Shown here in pieces: positions 19,694 to 30,579 of a stretch of 64,000 nucleotides of DNA. Every line of letters starts with the position of its first letter. The stretch's first letter is position 1. The position numbers were made by a program, and so were the translations under genes. The notes beneath the pieces were generated by a model. The model was not told the DNA's origin. It did no database searches and saw nothing but the letters and a program-made list of their open reading frames with translations. Origin of the DNA: Pollutimonas sp. M17 (GTDB lineage Bacteria; Pseudomonadota; Gammaproteobacteria; Burkholderiales; Burkholderiaceae_B). Location: assembly GCF_025836975.1 (NCBI RefSeq), contig NZ_CP107548.1, positions 1,922,001-1,986,000 on the forward strand, read 5' to 3'.

Positions 19694-20626
19694 GTGAAAG
19701 AACACCAGAAGGAACTGCTTTGGTCGCACATATACTGGCTGGGCACGCTGGGCGCCGCCGGTAGCTATACCGCGGCCGCCAGGCGGCTGGGCGTCAGCAA
19801 GGGCGCGGTCAGCCTGCGTATCGCGGAGCTTGAACAGTTGTCGGGCGTCGCCCTGGTGCGCCGCACGACCCGCAGCGTGCGCCTGACGGAGGCCGGCCAG
19901 GCCCTGGTGGACGGCACCCGCCAGGCCTTCCTGGCCATCGAGCAGAACTTCCACAGCATACGCGACCTGGCGGATGAACCCCGCGGCGTGGTGCGCGTTA
20001 CGGCTCCGGTGGCGCTGGGACGGCAGAAAATCATCCCGCTGATCAGCGCCTTCCTGCAAGACTGCCCCGACGTGCGCATTGAAATCGAGCTGTCCGACCA
20101 TCTGAGTTCACTGGCGCAGGAAGGCTTCGACCTGGCCATACGGCATGCCAGCCAGGTTCCTGAAACCCACGTGGCATGGCTGCTGCGCCCGACCACCACC
20201 CTGTTGGTGGCCACGCCGGCTTACCTGACCGATCGCGGCACGCCCAAGGCGCCCGAAGACCTCGCCGGCCATAACTGTCTGTATTACCTGCGTTCGGCGC
20301 CCTCGCCCGCCTGGAGCTTCGCCCGCGTCCGGCGCCCGGAGGAACGGCGCAGCGTGGCGCTGCGGGGAAACTTCTGCGCCAACAACAGCGAAGCGCTGCG
20401 CGAACTGGCCCTGGCCGGCCAGGGCATCGCCCTGCTGCCCGATTTCAGCGCACAGGACGACGTCGACACGGGAGCACTGGTTCAGGTCCTGCCCGGCTGG
20501 AAGCCGGTGGGAGCCTTCGGCGATGCCATCTATGCCATCCGCCCCTACAGCGCCTATGTGCCGCGCGCCGTGCGCGCCTTCGTGGAACATCTTAAAGCGC
20601 AATTGGGCGCCAAGGCCGGCGGATAA
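19694..20626 (+). CDS. LysR-family transcriptional regulator
   Basis: 310 aa from the GTG at 19694; a TTG at 19673 is an in-frame alternative and neither has a strong ribosome site. The N-terminal HTH (LGTLGAAGSYTAAARRLGVSKGAVSLRIAELEQL) is slightly atypical for LysR but is followed by the usual VRLTEAGQAL. The effector domain (about 90-300) includes VRVTAPVALGRQKIIPLISAFL and AGQGIALLPDF, the CrgA/DsdC-like subgroup. Divergent from mmsA, so likely its regulator. Confidence 0.9.
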   Translation: MKEHQKELLWSHIYWLGTLGAAGSYTAAARRLGVSKGAVSLRIAELEQLSGVALVRRTTRSVRLTEAGQALVDGTRQAFLAIEQNFHSIRDLADEPRGVVRVTAPVALGRQKIIPLISAFLQDCPDVRIEIELSDHLSSLAQEGFDLAIRHASQVPETHVAWLLRPTTTLLVATPAYLTDRGTPKAPEDLAGHNCLYYLRSAPSPAWSFARVRRPEERRSVALRGNFCANNSEALRELALAGQGIALLPDFSAQDDVDTGALVQVLPGWKPVGAFGDAIYAIRPYSAYVPRAVRAFVEHLKAQLGAKAGG

Positions 20627-20714
20627 GCCGCCGCCCCTGCGCGCCGTCCGGCGCATCTTCGGGCTGAACCGAAGGCTGCCTGGGCGCCAGCGAACGCAAC
20701 GGCCGCGCGATGAA

Positions 20715-21488
20715 CTAGAACGTGATCGAGAAGCCGCCGTCCACCACCAGGATATGGCCGTTCACATACGAGGCGCTGGGCGAGGCCAGGAAGACGGCGG
20801 CTCCGGTGATTTCAGCGGGATCGGCCCAGCGCGCCATGGGGTTGCGTCCCACGACGATGGGGCCCTTGATGGGATCAAGAGCCAGGTCGATGTTGGTCTC
20901 GGTTGCGAAGGTGCCGGGTGCGATGCCATTGCTGGTGATGCCTTGCCCGCCGTATTCCACGGCCAGGGCCCGCACCATGCCGGCCAGGCCCTGCTTGGCG
21001 ACCGGGTAGATGGCATCGCCGGCCCGCGCCAGCTCGCCCGCGATCGAGGTCAGCGTGATGAAGCGGCCGGGGCGCCCCTGCTCCACCATGGCCGCCGCCG
21101 CCAGCTTGGAAAGATGCAGCGCCGCGAGCAGGTCCACGTTGATCAGTTCCAGCATGTCCGTCAGGGTGGCCTCCGCCAGCGCCTTGCGTATGCGGATGCC
21201 CACGTTGTGAACCACGATGTCCGGCGTGCCCGTGCGCTCGCACAGCGCCTGGAAGGCCGCGGCCTGGCCGGCCAGGTCGCCGATGTCGCAGACGAAGGGA
21301 TGGACGGCATGGCCCTCCACCGTCAGCCCATCCACGGCGGCCTGGACGCGGTCGCCGTGCCGGCCGTTGATGATCACGCGCGCGCCGCTGGCGGCATAGG
21401 CCCGTGCAATGGCCAGGCCCAGCCCCTGAGTGGAGCCGGTGATCAGGGCCAGTTTGCCTTGAAGCGAGAAGTCGGGTGCGCGGATCAT
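20715..21488 (-). CDS. SDR-family oxidoreductase (gluconate 5-dehydrogenase-like)
   Basis: 257 aa classical short-chain dehydrogenase. NAD(P) loop LALITGSTQGLGLAIARAYA at residues 12-31, catalytic Ser in TLTSIAGELARAG, YPVAK as the YxxxK pair, and GRNPMARWADPAEITGAAVFLASPSASYVNGHILVVDGGF at the C-terminus. The pattern is closest to gluconate 5-dehydrogenase or 3-oxoacyl-reductase-like SDRs. It is the last gene of an operon behind glycerate kinase (29 bp) and a hydroxypyruvate-reductase-like gene, so a polyol or sugar-acid substrate is likely. Confidence 0.9.
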   Translation of the reverse strand: MIRAPDFSLQGKLALITGSTQGLGLAIARAYAASGARVIINGRHGDRVQAAVDGLTVEGHAVHPFVCDIGDLAGQAAAFQALCERTGTPDIVVHNVGIRIRKALAEATLTDMLELINVDLLAALHLSKLAAAAMVEQGRPGRFITLTSIAGELARAGDAIYPVAKQGLAGMVRALAVEYGGQGITSNGIAPGTFATETNIDLALDPIKGPIVVGRNPMARWADPAEITGAAVFLASPSASYVNGHILVVDGGFSITF

Positions 21489-21517
21489 GGTATGGGATGG
21501 TGCTGGAGAGGCCCTTT

Positions 21518-22669
21518 TCAGCTGGCGGCGAGCGCCGCCGCCCGCCCGGACAGCCAGACCCGCGCGCAGTCGCCCGCGCGCTGGCGCAGATAGCCTTCCG
21601 CCTGCGAGCAGGCCTGCTCCAGGGTAATGGGGCCGGGCGCCAGGCTGAAGGCCGCCGTAATGCCGGCCGCGTACAAGGCCTCGTAGCCTTCGCCCAGCGA
21701 TCCGGCGATGGCGATGACGGGGATGCCCTGGCGCTGCGCATAGCGCGCGACACCCGCCGGCGTCTTGCCCAGCAGGGTTTGCGCATCCATGCGGCCTTCG
21801 CCGGTGAATACCAGGTCGGCCCCGCGCATTGCCTCGGCCAACCCCAGGAGCTCGGCCACCAATTCCACGCCCGGCCTGAAGCGGGCCTTGAAGCAGGTCT
21901 TGACCGCAAAGCCCAGGCCGCCCGCCGCGCCCATTCCGGGCACGTCGCGCTCGTCTTTATGGAACTGGCGGGCGCACACGTCGGCGAAGTGGCCGATGGC
22001 CGCGTCCAGGACGGCGACATCGGCCGGGGACGCGCCTTTTTGCGGGCCGAAGATGGCCGAGGCCCCGCGCTCGCCGCACAGCGGATTGTCGACATCGACG
22101 GCAATCTCGAACTCGACCTGCGCCAGGCGCGGATCGACCTCGTCCAGGGACAGGCGATCCAGCATCTGCAAAGCCGCCCCGCCCGCCGGGAGCTCCTGGC
22201 CCTGCTTGTCCAGCAGGCGCACGCCCAGGGCCTGGAGCAGGCCGGCCCCCGCGTCGTTGGTGGCGCTGCCGCCCAGGCCCAGCACGATATGCCGGGCGCC
22301 GGCATCCAGCGCGTCCTTGATCAGTTGCCCCACGCCGTAGCTGCTGGCCTGCAACGGCCGGCGCTCGGCGACCGGAATCTGCTCCAGTCCCCCGGCGGCG
22401 GCCATTTCAATAAAGGCCTTGCCATCGCCCAGCCAGCCCCAGCTGGCATCGCAGTCTTCGCCGTTGGCATTGAGCACGGCGACCTGGCGGCGCTCTCCTG
22501 AACTGGCGGCCAGAACGGCATCGAGCGAGCCTTCGCCGCCGTCGGCCATGGGAACACACACCGTCTCGGCCTGCGGGAAGGCATCGCGCACGCCCGCTTC
22601 GATGGCCGCCGCAACCGACGCCGCGCTAAGGCTTTCTTTGAATGAGTCAGGAGCTATCACAACACGCAT
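21518..22669 (-). CDS. Glycerate kinase (GK-I, GarK/GlxK family)
   Basis: 383 aa. N-terminus MRVVIAPDSFKESLSAASVAAAI and VPMADGGEGSLDAVL are the glycerate-kinase type I signatures, with LGLGGSATNDAGAGLLQALG as the glycine-rich substrate/ATP loop and VFTGEGRMDAQTLLGKTPAGVA near the C-terminus. It phosphorylates D-glycerate to 2- or 3-phosphoglycerate. Middle gene between a hydroxypyruvate reductase-like gene and an SDR; together they would bring hydroxypyruvate or a sugar acid into central metabolism. Confidence 0.94.
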   Translation of the reverse strand: MRVVIAPDSFKESLSAASVAAAIEAGVRDAFPQAETVCVPMADGGEGSLDAVLAASSGERRQVAVLNANGEDCDASWGWLGDGKAFIEMAAAGGLEQIPVAERRPLQASSYGVGQLIKDALDAGARHIVLGLGGSATNDAGAGLLQALGVRLLDKQGQELPAGGAALQMLDRLSLDEVDPRLAQVEFEIAVDVDNPLCGERGASAIFGPQKGASPADVAVLDAAIGHFADVCARQFHKDERDVPGMGAAGGLGFAVKTCFKARFRPGVELVAELLGLAEAMRGADLVFTGEGRMDAQTLLGKTPAGVARYAQRQGIPVIAIAGSLGEGYEALYAAGITAAFSLAPGPITLEQACSQAEGYLRQRAGDCARVWLSGRAAALAAS

Positions 22670-22732
22670 TTAGGGGAACCTTGATGGAAAGGGGAAATAC
22701 TCGATGAGGATTCCAGGGCCTGTCAACAGGCC

Positions 22733-23704
22733 CTAGCCTGTCACCACGTTGCGGGGAGCGCCGCGATGGAAGGCCTCGATATTGTCCACGAGCTGGTCGG
22801 CCAGGCCCTGCATGGCCTCTTCGCTGGCCCAACCCACGTGCGGAGTCAGGATGAAATTGGGCAGATCCAGCAATTGCACCAGGACATGATTATTTTCGGG
22901 GGGCTCCGGCGCCGTGACGTCGAAGCCCGCTCCGCCCAGTTGCCCGGAGCGCAAGGCCTCGGCCATCGCCTGTTCATCGACCAGGCCGCCGCGCGCGGTG
23001 TTGATCAAGAGCGGCTTGCGCTTCATCCGGGCAAATTCGGTCGCGCCGATCAGATTGCGCGTCTGGTCGTTCAGGGGGCAATGCAGGGTGATGACATCGC
23101 TTTCCGCAAGCAGTTGCTCAAACGGCGTATACAGGCTGCCCTGCTTGCCCGCCCCTTTGCGGCCGGCGAACAGCACGCGCATGCCCAGCGCCCGCCCGAT
23201 GGCCGCCACCGCCTGGCCCAGCGCGCCTTCGCCGATGATCCCCAGCGTGGATCCGGCCAGGTCCTTGATCGGATAGTCGAAGTAGCAGAATTGCTGCGCG
23301 TCGTACCAGCGCCCGGCCTTGACCGACTCGCGGTAGGCGACGATGCTGCGGCGCAAGGCGAAGATGAGCGCAAAGGTGTGCTCCGGCACGGTATGCACCG
23401 CGTACCCGCGTATGTTGGACACGGTTATGCCTTGCTTTGCGCAGGCGGCCAGATCGACGTTGTCGGTGCCGGTGGCGGCGACGGCCACCAGCTTCAGGCG
23501 GCTGGCCTGCTCGATGGCTTCCTGGCGCACGGGCACCTTGTTGGTGATGACGATGTCGGCGTCGGCGATGCGTTCGGCCACCTGTTCGCGGCGGCTGCGG
23601 CCGAATACCCGCAGTTCGTGCTCGAACGACAGCGGACGCAATGAGGTTTGCGGGGAAATGGTGTCCCGGTCCAGGAACACCACCTGCAGGGGTCGATCAG
23701 CCAT
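22733..23704 (-). CDS. D-2-hydroxyacid dehydrogenase (hydroxypyruvate/glycerate type)
   Basis: 323 aa from the ATG at 23704, preceded by GGAAGGACTTTTC. Catalytic residues of the family are present: Arg in LLINTARGGLVDE, Glu in DVTAPEPPENN and His in FILTPHVGWAS. The nucleotide-binding loop is LGIIGEGALGQAVAAIGRAL (GxGxxG). Best reading is NAD(P)H-dependent hydroxypyruvate reductase (HprA type), because glycerate kinase follows after 63 bp. An in-frame extension to 23830 overlaps the divergent peptidase promoter and is unlikely. Confidence 0.91.
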   Translation of the reverse strand: MADRPLQVVFLDRDTISPQTSLRPLSFEHELRVFGRSRREQVAERIADADIVITNKVPVRQEAIEQASRLKLVAVAATGTDNVDLAACAKQGITVSNIRGYAVHTVPEHTFALIFALRRSIVAYRESVKAGRWYDAQQFCYFDYPIKDLAGSTLGIIGEGALGQAVAAIGRALGMRVLFAGRKGAGKQGSLYTPFEQLLAESDVITLHCPLNDQTRNLIGATEFARMKRKPLLINTARGGLVDEQAMAEALRSGQLGGAGFDVTAPEPPENNHVLVQLLDLPNFILTPHVGWASEEAMQGLADQLVDNIEAFHRGAPRNVVTG

Positions 23705-23820
23705 GAAAAGTCCTTCCGTTGCGGTAAGCGCTATGCATGCGCGGTAATCCGATATAGTAATGGGATTCTCCCATTTCTCAAGCAGGCGCGGCATGCCGCG
23801 CTTCAAGGATGTCTTCGCCC

Positions 23821-25665
23821 ATGCCGCCAAGAAAGTATGCCGTCCAGGACTTTTTCCGCAACCCCGACCGCGGCTTTTTCCGCTTGTCCGACGACGGCGC
23901 CACGCTGGGCTTCATGGAACCGGTCAGCGTGGATGGCGGTCCGGCCCGCATGAATATTTTCGTGCAGGCGCTGCAAGGCAGTACGCCTGTGGGACCCGCG
24001 CGGCGCCTGACGGGCGAAACCGAAAGGGACATCGCTCAGTTCTTCTGGAAAGGCTCGGGCACCGTCATTTATGAAAAGGATTTCAACGGCGACGAAAACT
24101 TTCACGTGCTGGCCGTGGATGCCGCCACGGGAGCGCTGACCGACCTGACTCCTTTTCCGGGCGTGCGGGCCGGCATCCAGGACGACCTTCCCGACGATCC
24201 CGACCATGTGCTGATCAGCCACAATGGCCGCAATCCGGAAGTCTTCGACGTCTACAGGGCCGACATACGGACCGGAGAGCTCGTACTGGTGGCCGAGAAC
24301 CCCGGAAACATCGTCGGCTGGCAAACCGATCACCAGGGACGCGTGCGCGCGGGCATCGCCAGCGACGGACTGCACACCACCCTCCTGTATCGCGATACCG
24401 AACAGGACGAGTTCCGGGCCATTGTCACCAGCGATTTCCGCACGGTCGTCAGCCCCGAGTTCTTCGATTTCGACAACCGGCGCTTCTATGCGTTGAGCAA
24501 TCGCGGCCGCGACTGCCTGGCGCTGGTGCTGATCGATCCGGCCGCGCCGGACGAAGAGACGATGATTTTCCAGGCCGAGGGCCACGACCTGGACGGAGCG
24601 GCCTATTCGCGCTTGCGCAAGGTGCTGGCCGTGGCGGCTTATCAGACCGACAAGCCCCAGTACCATTTCTTCGATGAAATCAGCGCGCAACGCTATGCGC
24701 GGGTGTCGGCCAAGCTGCCGGGCTACGATATTTCATTCCAGAGCGGCACGCGCGATGAAAGCAAATTCATCGTCGCCGCCTACAACGACCGCAGCCCCGG
24801 CAGCCGCCATATCTACGACGCGGAAAGCGATACGCTGGACAAGCTGGCGGACATCAACCCGGTGCTGGCCGAAGCGGACATGGCGCCGGTGCGCCCCATA
24901 CAGTACGTATCGCGCGACGGCCTGGTCATACATGGCTACCTGACGCTGCCGCAGGGCCGGCCGGCGCAAGGCCTGCCCTGCATCGTGAATCCGCATGGCG
25001 GGCCCTGGATGCGGGACGGCTGGGGCTTCAATCCCGAGGCGCAGTTCCTGGCCAATCGCGGCTACTGCGTGCTGCAGATGAATTATCGCGGGTCGACGGG
25101 CTATGGCCGCGAGTTCTGGGAAGCCAGTTTCGGCCAATGGGGGCTGCGCATGCAGGACGACATCACCGATGGCGTGGAATGGCTGATCGCTCAGGGCATA
25201 GCCGATCGGGACCGCATTGCCATCTATGGCGGCAGCTACGGCGGCTATGCGACCCTGGCGGGCATTGCCTACACGCCCGATCTTTATGCCGCGGCGGTAG
25301 ACTATGTGGGCGTGTCCAACCTGCTGACTTTCATGAATACGATACCGCCCTACTGGAAACCGATGCTGATCAAGATGCACAGCATGGTGGGCGATCCGGA
25401 GACCGACCGCGAACGGCTGGTGGCGACGTCCCCGGCGCTGAACGCGGACAAGATCAGGACGCCGCTGTTCATTGCGCAAGGCGCGCACGATCCGCGCGTG
25501 AACAAGGACGAAAGCGATCAGATGGTCGCCGCGCTGCGGGCGCGCGGGATCGAGGTCGAGTACATGGTGAAGGACAATGAGGGGCACGGTTTTCACAACG
25601 ACGAGAACAAGTTCGAGTTCTATGAACGGATGGAAGCTTTTCTTGACGCGCACTTGAATCCTTAA
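23821..25665 (+). CDS. S9 family peptidase (prolyl oligopeptidase family)
   Basis: 614 aa from the ATG at 23821 (AAGGA upstream); an in-frame ATG at 23809 is an alternative. An N-terminal beta-propeller (about 1-350) gates a C-terminal alpha/beta-hydrolase domain. Catalytic residues: Ser in IYGGSYGGYATLAG, Asp in IAQGAHDPRVNKDESDQ, His in KDNEGHGFHNDENK. NPHGGPWMRDGWGF and YRGSTGYGREFWE are typical of acylaminoacyl-peptidase or dipeptidyl-peptidase-like S9C enzymes. No signal peptide, so a cytoplasmic oligopeptidase. The GST gene follows after 24 bp. Confidence 0.93.
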   Translation: MPPRKYAVQDFFRNPDRGFFRLSDDGATLGFMEPVSVDGGPARMNIFVQALQGSTPVGPARRLTGETERDIAQFFWKGSGTVIYEKDFNGDENFHVLAVDAATGALTDLTPFPGVRAGIQDDLPDDPDHVLISHNGRNPEVFDVYRADIRTGELVLVAENPGNIVGWQTDHQGRVRAGIASDGLHTTLLYRDTEQDEFRAIVTSDFRTVVSPEFFDFDNRRFYALSNRGRDCLALVLIDPAAPDEETMIFQAEGHDLDGAAYSRLRKVLAVAAYQTDKPQYHFFDEISAQRYARVSAKLPGYDISFQSGTRDESKFIVAAYNDRSPGSRHIYDAESDTLDKLADINPVLAEADMAPVRPIQYVSRDGLVIHGYLTLPQGRPAQGLPCIVNPHGGPWMRDGWGFNPEAQFLANRGYCVLQMNYRGSTGYGREFWEASFGQWGLRMQDDITDGVEWLIAQGIADRDRIAIYGGSYGGYATLAGIAYTPDLYAAAVDYVGVSNLLTFMNTIPPYWKPMLIKMHSMVGDPETDRERLVATSPALNADKIRTPLFIAQGAHDPRVNKDESDQMVAALRARGIEVEYMVKDNEGHGFHNDENKFEFYERMEAFLDAHLNP

Positions 25666-25689
25666 CTCATCTTTAGAAGGAAACACACG

Positions 25690-26301
25690 ATGAAGCTCTA
25701 TTACCTGCCGGGCGCCTGCCCTCTCGCCTCGCACATTGCCCTGGAATGGATAGGCAAGCCCTATGAAACGCAGGCCGTGGGCCGCGACGAGCTGAAGCAG
25801 GCGCCGTTTCTTTCCTTGAATCCGCTGGGCGCGGTGCCGGTGCTGGTGGACGGCGATCTGACGCTGACGCAAAGCGCGGCGATCCTGGAGTATCTGGCGG
25901 AGCTGAATCCGGAAGCCGGGCTGATGCCCGATACGCCGCGCGGACGCGCGGAGGTGCGCCGCTGGCTGGGCCTGGTGAATGCCGATATTCACCGGACGTT
26001 CGCGAATATTTTTGCGGCGGGCTATTTTGCGGGCGACAGCGAGGAGTTCCAGCGCAAGCTGAGCGAAACGTCCGCCGCGAAGCTGGTGCAGTTGTTCGGC
26101 GTGGCGGACAAGCAGCTGGAAGGCAAGGACTGGATAGCGGGAACACGCTCGGTGGCGGATCCGTATCTGTACACGGTGTTGCGGTGGGCGAAGGCGAAGA
26201 ATGTGGACCTTGGGTCGATGAAGAATCTGCAGGCCTTCCATGCGCGGATGGAAGCGGATCCTGGCGTTCAGGCGGCGCTGAAGGCGCAGGGGCTTTCCTG
26301 A
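25690..26301 (+). CDS. Beta-class glutathione S-transferase
   Basis: 203 aa. Thioredoxin-like N-domain MKLYYLPGACPLASHIALEW carries the beta-class Cys10; LNPLGAVPVLVDGDLTLTQSAAILEYLAE is the glutathione-binding segment with cis-Pro and the SxAI motif. The helical C-domain runs from about residue 88 with the conserved Asp-containing turn in SVADPYLYTVLRWAK. Conjugates electrophiles or reduces disulfides with glutathione. AAGGAAACACACG precedes the ATG. Probably co-transcribed with the S9 peptidase. Confidence 0.94.
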   Translation: MKLYYLPGACPLASHIALEWIGKPYETQAVGRDELKQAPFLSLNPLGAVPVLVDGDLTLTQSAAILEYLAELNPEAGLMPDTPRGRAEVRRWLGLVNADIHRTFANIFAAGYFAGDSEEFQRKLSETSAAKLVQLFGVADKQLEGKDWIAGTRSVADPYLYTVLRWAKAKNVDLGSMKNLQAFHARMEADPGVQAALKAQGLS

Positions 26302-26855
26302 GCCTGAGCCCTCAATCGATGGGATTCAGGTCAAGTCTTGGAACCGTACATTGCCATTGATCTGATGGTGTGTGATTGCGTCGCCATCCAGGTTTTCTAA
26401 AGCGGCGCGGCGGGCAGGCCGGGGCCGCGCTCCCATCGCTGCGGCCCTTCGGGCTTCCCTTGTCCCGGCTTTCCAGCGGAGGACGTGCGCGAACTCACAA
26501 ATGATCAGTCCACCCGGACTGATCATTTCCTCAGACAGCGCGCACTCTTACGCCCCCGCTTCCAAGCCAGGCCTGCGGCTTGCTCAACGGTCGCCCGGCC
26601 CCGGCCTGCCCGCCGCGCCTTGAAGCCTCGGAATCATCCACCATGAGAACGAGCCAGGAATATGGACTGCACGCGCCATCGCGTTTATGTTGACGTGCGA
26701 TTCACGACATCGCCGCCGCGATTCGAGCAGGATGCATGCCCGGCAAAGACGTTGTGAGGGGCCGAGTCTTGCTTGCAGGCGCCATGTGCAATGCAAGACA
26801 TGGCCCCACCAAGCTCCCGGCGTCCGGACGCCGCGAGGCACCCGGCATTCCCGTA
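26302..26855. other. 554-bp gene-free gap between convergent GST and livF
   Basis: No convincing coding sequence on either strand. It holds the large imperfect palindrome at 26404-26619, described separately. I see nothing recognisable in 26302-26403 or 26620-26855. Confidence 0.7.
26404..26619. repeat. ~216-bp imperfect inverted repeat A
   Basis: The outer arms 26404-26427 and 26596-26619 are perfect 24-bp reverse complements, rich in GGCGCGGCGGGC. The centre is a perfect hairpin of 13 bp: AAATGATCAGTCC (26499-26511), loop ACCC, GGACTGATCATTT (26516-26528). Between outer arms and centre, blocks such as GGCTT..AGCGG..GTGCGCG recur in complementary order with internal loops. All are nearly concentric, so the whole could fold into one long interrupted stem. 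Position between convergent genes would suit a bidirectional terminator, but size and GC-rich outer arms are unusual for that. A degenerate mobile or structural element is another possibility. Confidence 0.75.
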
Positions 26856-27557
<702 letters not shown>

Positions 27558-28321
27558 TTATTCTTCCCCCAGATAAGCTTTGATGACACGAGGGTCGACG
27601 CGAACATCGGCCGGCAGGCCGGTGGTGATGGGCTTGCCGTGCTCCATGACCAGGATGCGGTCCGATACGCCCATGACCAGGCTCATGTCGTGTTCGATGA
27701 GCAGGACGGCCACGCCGAACTCGCGGCGCAACTGGTCGATGAGCTGCTGCAGATCGCGTTTTTCCTGGGGGTTGAGCCCCGCCGCCGGCTCGTCCAGCAT
27801 CAGCAGGCGCGGCCGGGTGATCATGCACCGGGCGATTTCCAGGCGGCGCTGGTGGCCGTAGGCCAGGTTGCCGGCTTCGCGGTTGGCGAACTGCCGTATG
27901 CCCATGAAGTCCAGCCAGTCGACGGCGTTCCTTTGCGCTTCCTGTTCCGAACGGCGATAGGACGGCACCTTGAACAGGCCGGGCAGCAGCCGGGTTTCGA
28001 TGTGGGTGTGCTGCGCGACCAGCAGGTTCTCGAGAACGGTCAGGTTCTTGAACAGCCGCACGTTCTGGAATGTGCGGACCAGGCCGTGCTGGGCCACTTT
28101 ATGGCTGGGCAGGCCGTTGATCCGCTTCCCGTCCATCAGGATGTCGCCCGTGGTGGGCTTGTAGAAACCGCCCACGCAGTTGAACACCGTCGTCTTGCCG
28201 GCGCCATTGGGGCCGATGATGGCGAAGACTTCATCGCGCTTCACGTCGAACTCGACCTGGTCGACCGCAAGCAGACCGCCGAACCTCATCGTAAGGCCAG
28301 ATACCTTAAGCAATACCTCGC

Positions 28322-28325
<4 letters not shown>
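27558..28325 (-). CDS. livG: Branched-chain amino acid ABC transporter ATPase LivG
   Basis: 255 aa from the ATG at 28325, which overlaps the livM stop as ATGA. Walker [13 protein letters not shown], signature [16 protein letters not shown] (an A-Y-G variant of LSGGQ, normal for LivG), Walker [14 protein letters not shown]. Longer than LivF, with the LivG-specific insert around [22 protein letters not shown]. Component of the HAAT-family amino-acid importer. Confidence 0.96.
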
Positions 28326-29547
<1,222 letters not shown>

Positions 29548-29548
<1 letters not shown>

Positions 29549-30474
29549 TACACTTTTTCCACTTCGGGTTTGCCAAGCAGGCCGGTCGGCCGGAACAGCA
29601 GGATGAAGACCAGCAGGCCGAAGGCGACGATATCCTTGTACTGGGACGAGATGTAGGCGGCGGCGAAGGTCTCGGCCAGGCCCAGCAGGACTCCCCCGAG
29701 CATGGCGCCGGGAATGCTGCCGATGCCGCCCAGCACGGCGGCGGTGAAGGCCTTGATGCCGGCAATGAAGCCGATGAAGGGATTGAGCTTGCCGATGGCC
29801 AGCGCGATCAGGACCCCGCCCACGGCGGCCAGCATGGCGCCGATGATGAAGGTGAAGGAAATGATGCGGTTGGTATCGATGCCCAGCAGGTTCGCCATGC
29901 GCAGGTCTTGCGAGCAGGCCCGCGAGGCGCGTCCGACACGCGAATACTTGATGAACAGCGACAGCGCGATCATCAGCAGTACGGTGACGACGATGATCAT
30001 GATGCGCGAATACGGCGCGGTGATGACGAAGTCGGAACCCATCTGGAACTGGACCGAGCCGGTGACCAGGGCCGGAACGGCCATGTCGCGCGCTCCCTGG
30101 CCGATGGCCACCCAGTTTTGCAGGAAGATGGACATGCCGATGGCGGATATGAGCGGGACCAGGCGCGGACCGCCGCGCAAGGGCGCATAGGCGACCTTTT
30201 CGGTGGCATAGCCGTATACGCCCGTCACCAGCACGGCGACGATCAGCATGACGAGAATAAGTATGGGCAGCGGCAAACCGCTGGTCACGCCAATGGCGGA
30301 CAAGGTAACCAGACCGACGTACGCCCCTATCATGTAGATTTCGCCGTGCGCGAAATTGATCATGCCGATGATGCCATAGACCATTGTGTAGCCGATGGCA
30401 ATGAGCGCATAGATGGCGCCCAGCGACAAGCCGTTGAACAGCTGTTGCGTAAGTTGGGGTATGAGTTCAGACAT
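29548..30474 (-). CDS. livH: Branched-chain amino acid ABC transporter permease LivH
   Basis: 308 aa from the ATG at 30474 ([20 protein letters not shown]). Core motifs [30 protein letters not shown] and [34 protein letters not shown] are diagnostic of LivH. About eight membrane segments. Separated from livK by 105 bp containing a stem-loop, so its expression is probably lower than that of the binding protein. Confidence 0.96.
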
Positions 30475-30538
30475 AAAACGGATATTCCGTAACGTTGGCC
30501 GGGCAAAGCGGCGCGGACCAAGCGGGAAAAGAAAAGAA

Positions 30539-30567
30539 ATGCTCCAGCCTTTGGCAGGCTGGAGCAT
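30539..30567 (-). terminator. livK-livH intercistronic hairpin (attenuator)
   Basis: ATGCTCCAGCCT (30539-30550) pairs perfectly with AGGCTGGAGCAT (30556-30567) around a 5-nt loop, 12 bases after the livK stop. In the direction of transcription it is followed by TTCTTTTCTTTTCCC, an interrupted U-tract. Expected to stop or shorten part of the transcripts so that LivK is made in excess over LivHMGF. Confidence 0.7.
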
Positions 30568-30579
30568 GCAGCGCTGCGT

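Noticed and set aside
26404-26619. Insertion sequence remnant with terminal repeats
   Set aside because: No transposase fragment between the arms, and no target duplication that I can see; kept as a palindrome of unknown origin.
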